NCBI GenBank assembly: GCA_017471965.1
Contig: JAFURF010000052.1
Span: 1-63,755 of the forward strand
Direction of reading: 5' to 3'
DNA from: Bacteroidales bacterium
GTDB lineage: Bacteria > Bacteroidota > Bacteroidia > Bacteroidales > UBA932
Length of the DNA: 63,755 bases
Shown: positions 61,191-63,755 of the stretch, one piece after another
How the letters are laid out: every line of letters starts with the position of its first letter
How positions within the stretch are numbered: the first letter of the stretch is position 1
Made by a program: the position numbers and the translations under genes
Notes under the pieces: generated by a model
The model's input: only the letters and a program-made list of their open reading frames with translations
The model's database searches: none
What the model was told of the DNA's origin: nothing

Positions 61191-61908
61191 TCTGTGGTAT
61201 CATCGGATCCTGTAAAGATTGATAATACTTGCATCAGTATTTTCGGTGGTGTTCAGCCTGGTATTCTGAAGTCGTTTGCGAAGGGCAAGGTGCAGACTGG
61301 TTTTATGGACAGATGGATCTTTGCTTTTCCGGATAAGGTTCCGTATCCGAAGGTGAAGGAGAATGAGATTGATAATAGTGTGCAGGAGTCGTGGAGCCAC
61401 ATAATCGAGAGGATTTTGTCTATCCCCTACGAGGGGAAGCCGAATGTGTTGCGGTTTTCTCCGGAGGCGAAGGCGGTGTATTCGGATTGGTTCAATTCGT
61501 TGTCGGATCAGAAGAATTGCGGCGGGGATGCGTTTGCGGGGCTTGCGACGAAGATGGACAGGTATTGCGGGCAGGTTTGCTTTGGGACTGGAGGCTTTGG
61601 CTTATGGGTGTGGCGAGTCGGAGTTGAGGTAGGTAAGTTTGAGGAGTGTGAAGGGTGCGATTGCTCTGTGCTATTATTTCATCGGTTGCGGCCTGAAGGC
61701 TCAGAGGGAGTATTTGAGTAGTCCCGCTGGTGATCTGTCGGAGGTTCAGAGGTTGATTTATGATGAGTTGCCGCCGAGTTTTGAGACGAGGCAGGGTGCA
61801 GAGATTGCAGCTATGTGTGGGATGCCTGAGCAGAGTTTCAAGAGGTGGCTGGCGACGAGTTATTTCAAGAAGGTGAGTTATGGGTTTTATGAGAAGAGGT
61901 TCAGGTAG
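61182..61908 (+). pseudogene. Broken DUF3987 gene (mobile-element primase/helicase-like), C-terminal part
   Basis: Frame one encodes ISIFGGVQPGILKSFAKGK, GFMDRWIFAFPD and FAGLATKMDRYCG, characteristic of the C-terminal part of DUF3987 proteins of Bacteroidota mobile elements. Near 61575 the homology shifts by one frame (RFALGLEALAYGCGESELR), meets an in-frame TAG at 61630-61632 and continues as SVKGAIALCYYFIGCGLKAQ to 61908. The N-terminal helicase part is absent. One frameshift, one nonsense codon and the truncation show decay. Base use (many GCG, GGG) differs from the genes around it, in line with transfer. Confidence 0.8.
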
Positions 61909-62023
61909 GGTTATGTGTATATGTTAGTGGCATTCTTTGGTGGGGATGGTGGGAAGAGTGCCAAGAATGTCGAGTGTGCCAAGGAGGGGAAAGATAGAAT
62001 TAGGAGAATATATGTATATTTTG

Positions 62024-62031
62024 TAATTTTG
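62024..62031 (+). promoter_or_regulatory. Candidate -7 element for the AlbA_2 gene
   Basis: TAATTTTG matches TAnnTTTG, 22 bases before the ATG at 62053; no -33 match is seen. Confidence 0.45.
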
Positions 62032-62052
62032 CTAAATGTGAAAAACGAATTT

Positions 62053-63381
62053 ATGGAAGAGAGTCAAAACATAGAATTCAAAGAATCCTGGAGAGACGAA
62101 TACCTGAAGTGGATCTGTGGTTTTGCTAATGCAGATGGAGGAAGGATTTATATTGGAATCACTGATAATAACGAAATTATCGGTGTGGAAAAGGCCGACA
62201 AGTTGATGGAAGACATCCCAAATAAAGTCCGGGATATTCTTGGCATTGTAGTAGATGTAAACTTATTGACCGAAGGTGACAAGAAGTATATTGAAATTGT
62301 TGTTGAGCCTTATACGAATCCTATCAACTATAAAGGAGTATATCATTATAGATCTGGCAGCACAAAACTAGAACTGACAGGTCCTGCCCTAAATAAATTC
62401 CTGCTCGATAAGGTTGGGCTCAAATGGTGTGATGTAACAGTACCAGGGGCATCTGTCGAAGAGTTAGATCACAACATGCTAAAACTTTATCGTGAGAAAG
62501 CGATTAAGAGCAATAGAATTGATGAGGATGTGCTTAACGACACCGATCATGAACTTCTAGAGGAATTAAAGTTGTTAGAAAACGATAAGTTGACACGAGC
62601 TGCAGTACTACTCTTTCATCCTAAACAAGAGAAGTATTTCTTCGGATCCTACATCAAGATTGCATTCTTCACATCTGATGACGAGATTATTTTCCAAGAT
62701 GAGGTTCATGGTAGCCTGATGGAGCAGATTGACAAAGCATATGAACTCATTCGCACCAAATACATGGCATATGCAATCTCATACGATGGCAAGCAACGGG
62801 TTGAAAGACCACCATATCATCCTAAGGCTTTAAGAGAAAGCCTGCTTAATGCTGTCGCACATAAGGATTACTCTACACAAGTACCTATCCAGGTAAGTGT
62901 CTATAAAGACCATATCGTATTTTGGAATTCAGGAGAACTACCAAACGGTTGGGATATAAAGAGACTCGTTTCAAAGCATCCATCACTACCGTTTAATCCA
63001 CTTATCGCCAACGCGTTGTTCAGATGCGGTGAAATCGAAACATGGGGACGAGGCATCAAGAAAATCATCAATTATTCTCTTGAACACGGGCTTCTCCCTC
63101 CTGTTTTTGACATATCTTATGGTGGATTAATGATTACATTTTACAATAGCCCCGTTACCCAGATTATTAACGACGGTTATGACCAACGAGATGCTGACAT
63201 TATTGAGTTCGTTCTAACAAATGGGAAAGTCACTAATGCCGATGTTCAGAGAATTGCTAATGTAAGTAAACCAACCGCAACTAGACTACTTAATGGCCTT
63301 TCTCAATATCTAATATCCAATGGTAGCCGTGGTAAGGGAGCATACTACACATTAAACACAGAGTTAATTGGCTCAAAATAG
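62053..63381 (+). CDS. AlbA_2 (Schlafen-like) domain, ATP-binding transcriptional-regulator-like protein
   Basis: 442 residues from the ATG at 62053 (MEESQNIEFKESWRDEYLKW); the upstream extension is not similar to the family. Residues 1-120 are the AlbA_2 divergent AAA-4 domain (EFKESW, CGFANADGGRIYIGI), about 250-375 a HATPase-like C-terminal domain (RPPYHPKALRESLLNAVAHKDYS, GRGIKKI), and the last ~60 residues a winged helix (NADVQRIANVSKPTATRLLNGL). Such genes are frequent in genomic islands; roles are mostly unproven. It is clearly AT-richer than the core genes, suggesting acquisition. Confidence 0.88.
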   Translation: MEESQNIEFKESWRDEYLKWICGFANADGGRIYIGITDNNEIIGVEKADKLMEDIPNKVRDILGIVVDVNLLTEGDKKYIEIVVEPYTNPINYKGVYHYRSGSTKLELTGPALNKFLLDKVGLKWCDVTVPGASVEELDHNMLKLYREKAIKSNRIDEDVLNDTDHELLEELKLLENDKLTRAAVLLFHPKQEKYFFGSYIKIAFFTSDDEIIFQDEVHGSLMEQIDKAYELIRTKYMAYAISYDGKQRVERPPYHPKALRESLLNAVAHKDYSTQVPIQVSVYKDHIVFWNSGELPNGWDIKRLVSKHPSLPFNPLIANALFRCGEIETWGRGIKKIINYSLEHGLLPPVFDISYGGLMITFYNSPVTQIINDGYDQRDADIIEFVLTNGKVTNADVQRIANVSKPTATRLLNGLSQYLISNGSRGKGAYYTLNTELIGSK

Positions 63382-63474
63382 GCTCAGAAAACTAAACATT
63401 TTTATCAACATTGTTGAAAACAATTGTTTCTAACAAGCGTTAGCAGTATTTATAATAGGCTCACAATTGGCTCA
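63366..63474. repeat. Four copies of AATWGGCTCA in two pairs
   Basis: AATTGGCTCA at 63366 and 63465, AATAGGCTCA at 63377 and 63454. Within each pair the copies are 11 bases apart (one helical turn), with the order of the two variants swapped between pairs. The first pair overlaps the end of the AlbA_2 gene. A near-palindrome lies between the pairs. Confidence 0.65.
63411..63436. repeat. 26-bp imperfect palindrome between the AATWGGCTCA pairs
   Basis: Left half TTGTTGAAAACAA and right half TTGTTTCTAACAA match as inverted halves at 11 of 13 positions with no spacer. AT-rich; possible protein-binding dyad. Confidence 0.5.
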
Positions 63475-63516
63475 AATAATTTAGGGTAATGTTGCCCAAA
63501 ACGGTTGGTGACGTTG

Positions 63517-63583
63517 AATAAAAAGAAAGGAAAGTAGGTAGAACCGCTGCACGTAGTTCGGACTACTTTCCTTTCTTTTTATT
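63517..63583. repeat. Perfect 21-bp inverted repeat at the IS66-like element
   Basis: Arms 63517-63537 and 63563-63583 pair perfectly around 25 bases that contain GAAC/GTTC. It precedes the transposon gene promoter and has T-rich tails in both directions, so it may insulate the element from outside transcription. Confidence 0.75.
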
Positions 63584-63639
63584 GTCCTCATTACGGAAGT
63601 AAAGGTACCACTTAACGTAAGCATCCGACGAAATGCATA

Positions 63640-63670
63640 TTGTGGCGGGCAGCGATGCTCGCTACTTTTG
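63640..63670 (+). promoter_or_regulatory. Promoter of the IS66-like accessory gene
   Basis: ATTG at 63640-63643, a 19-base spacer and TACTTTTG at 63663-63670, 18 bases before the ATG. Confidence 0.65.
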
Positions 63671-63688
63671 CATAAAAAAGGAAAGCTT

Positions 63689-63755
63689 ATGATGACACGT
63701 GAAGAAATCCTCTCTATCGAGGAGTACTGTGCAGAGCATAAGATCTCGCACAAGA
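63689..63755 (+). CDS. IS66-like element accessory protein TnpA, 5' part (runs off window)
   Basis: The first 22 codons read MMTREEILSIEEYCAEHKIS and continue past the window end. The start resembles short TnpA accessory proteins of Bacteroidota IS66 elements (T-R-E-E-x-L, xxYCxEHxxSxK pattern). The ATG at 63689 or 63692 could be used. GGAAAG lies 5-10 bases upstream. Only the start is visible, so the family call is tentative. Confidence 0.5.
   Translation, partial: MMTREEILSIEEYCAEHKISHK

Overview
This window is most likely chromosomal DNA from an anaerobic Bacteroidales bacterium, probably gut or rumen. Supporting evidence: promoters of the Bacteroidota type (TTTG, about 19 bases, TAnnTTTG), A/V-type ATPase genes in the Bacteroidota order, a hybrid two-component system beside glycoside hydrolases (GH92, GH38, GH125, GH2, GH3), NfnAB, and SPII or Tat signal peptides on surface enzymes. 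Genus and species cannot be fixed from what I can see.

Layout. 1-3471: 3' part of a V-type ATPase operon (B, D, I, K; plus strand). 3492-3600: a long nested hairpin with a conserved GC-rich core, present again at 38101-38200. 3619-13746: a five-gene minus-strand operon encoding a secreted/anchored VWA protein, a giant tubulin/FtsZ-like GTPase, an uncharacterised two-TM protein, a polytopic transglutaminase-like protein and a membrane-anchored HExxH peptidase; I judge this the best candidate for an undescribed membrane-remodelling system. 13815-25535: housekeeping and metabolic genes (ndk, arcA, gpsA, dipeptidyl peptidase, sdaA, bcp, Gfo/Idh, HD hydrolase), a tandem pair of covarying hairpins and a 24-residue ORF with a strong ribosome binding site. 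25540-33923: MATE pump, FprA flavoprotein, LuxR-type regulator, GH3 enzyme, a two-component pair facing a lipoprotein/outer-membrane pair. 33952-34114: a candidate small RNA with its own promoter and terminator. 34127-38057: unsaturated-uronate pathway (kduD, orphan PTS IIC-like transporter, a kduI with a signal peptide, KDPG aldolase) with a 24-bp palindrome at its promoter. 38212-40460: NfnAB. 40578-54087: alpha-mannoglycan degradation locus under a hybrid two-component regulator, without SusC/SusD here. 54270-59032: aldo/keto reductase, a truncated Gfo/Idh pseudogene, and a DUF1080 + Tat-exported Gfo/Idh pair. 59066-63755: a plastic accessory segment with a mannosidase gene relic, a group II intron 3' relic, a TIR-Sel1 protein, broken DUF1016 and DUF3987 genes, an AlbA_2 ATP-binding protein, paired direct repeats and the start of an IS66-like element.

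How genes work together. The mannosidases (alpha-1,6 GH125, GH38, GH92 with an altered catalytic motif, plus a GH2 enzyme) would strip mannose-rich glycans, sensed by the periplasmic propeller of the hybrid regulator. The kdu operon converts 5-keto-4-deoxyuronate to KDG and, after phosphorylation by a kinase not seen here, to pyruvate and glyceraldehyde-3-phosphate. NfnAB balances ferredoxin, NADH and NADPH. The ATPase rotor keeps the residues that bind sodium in Enterococcus NtpK, suggesting Na+ coupling.
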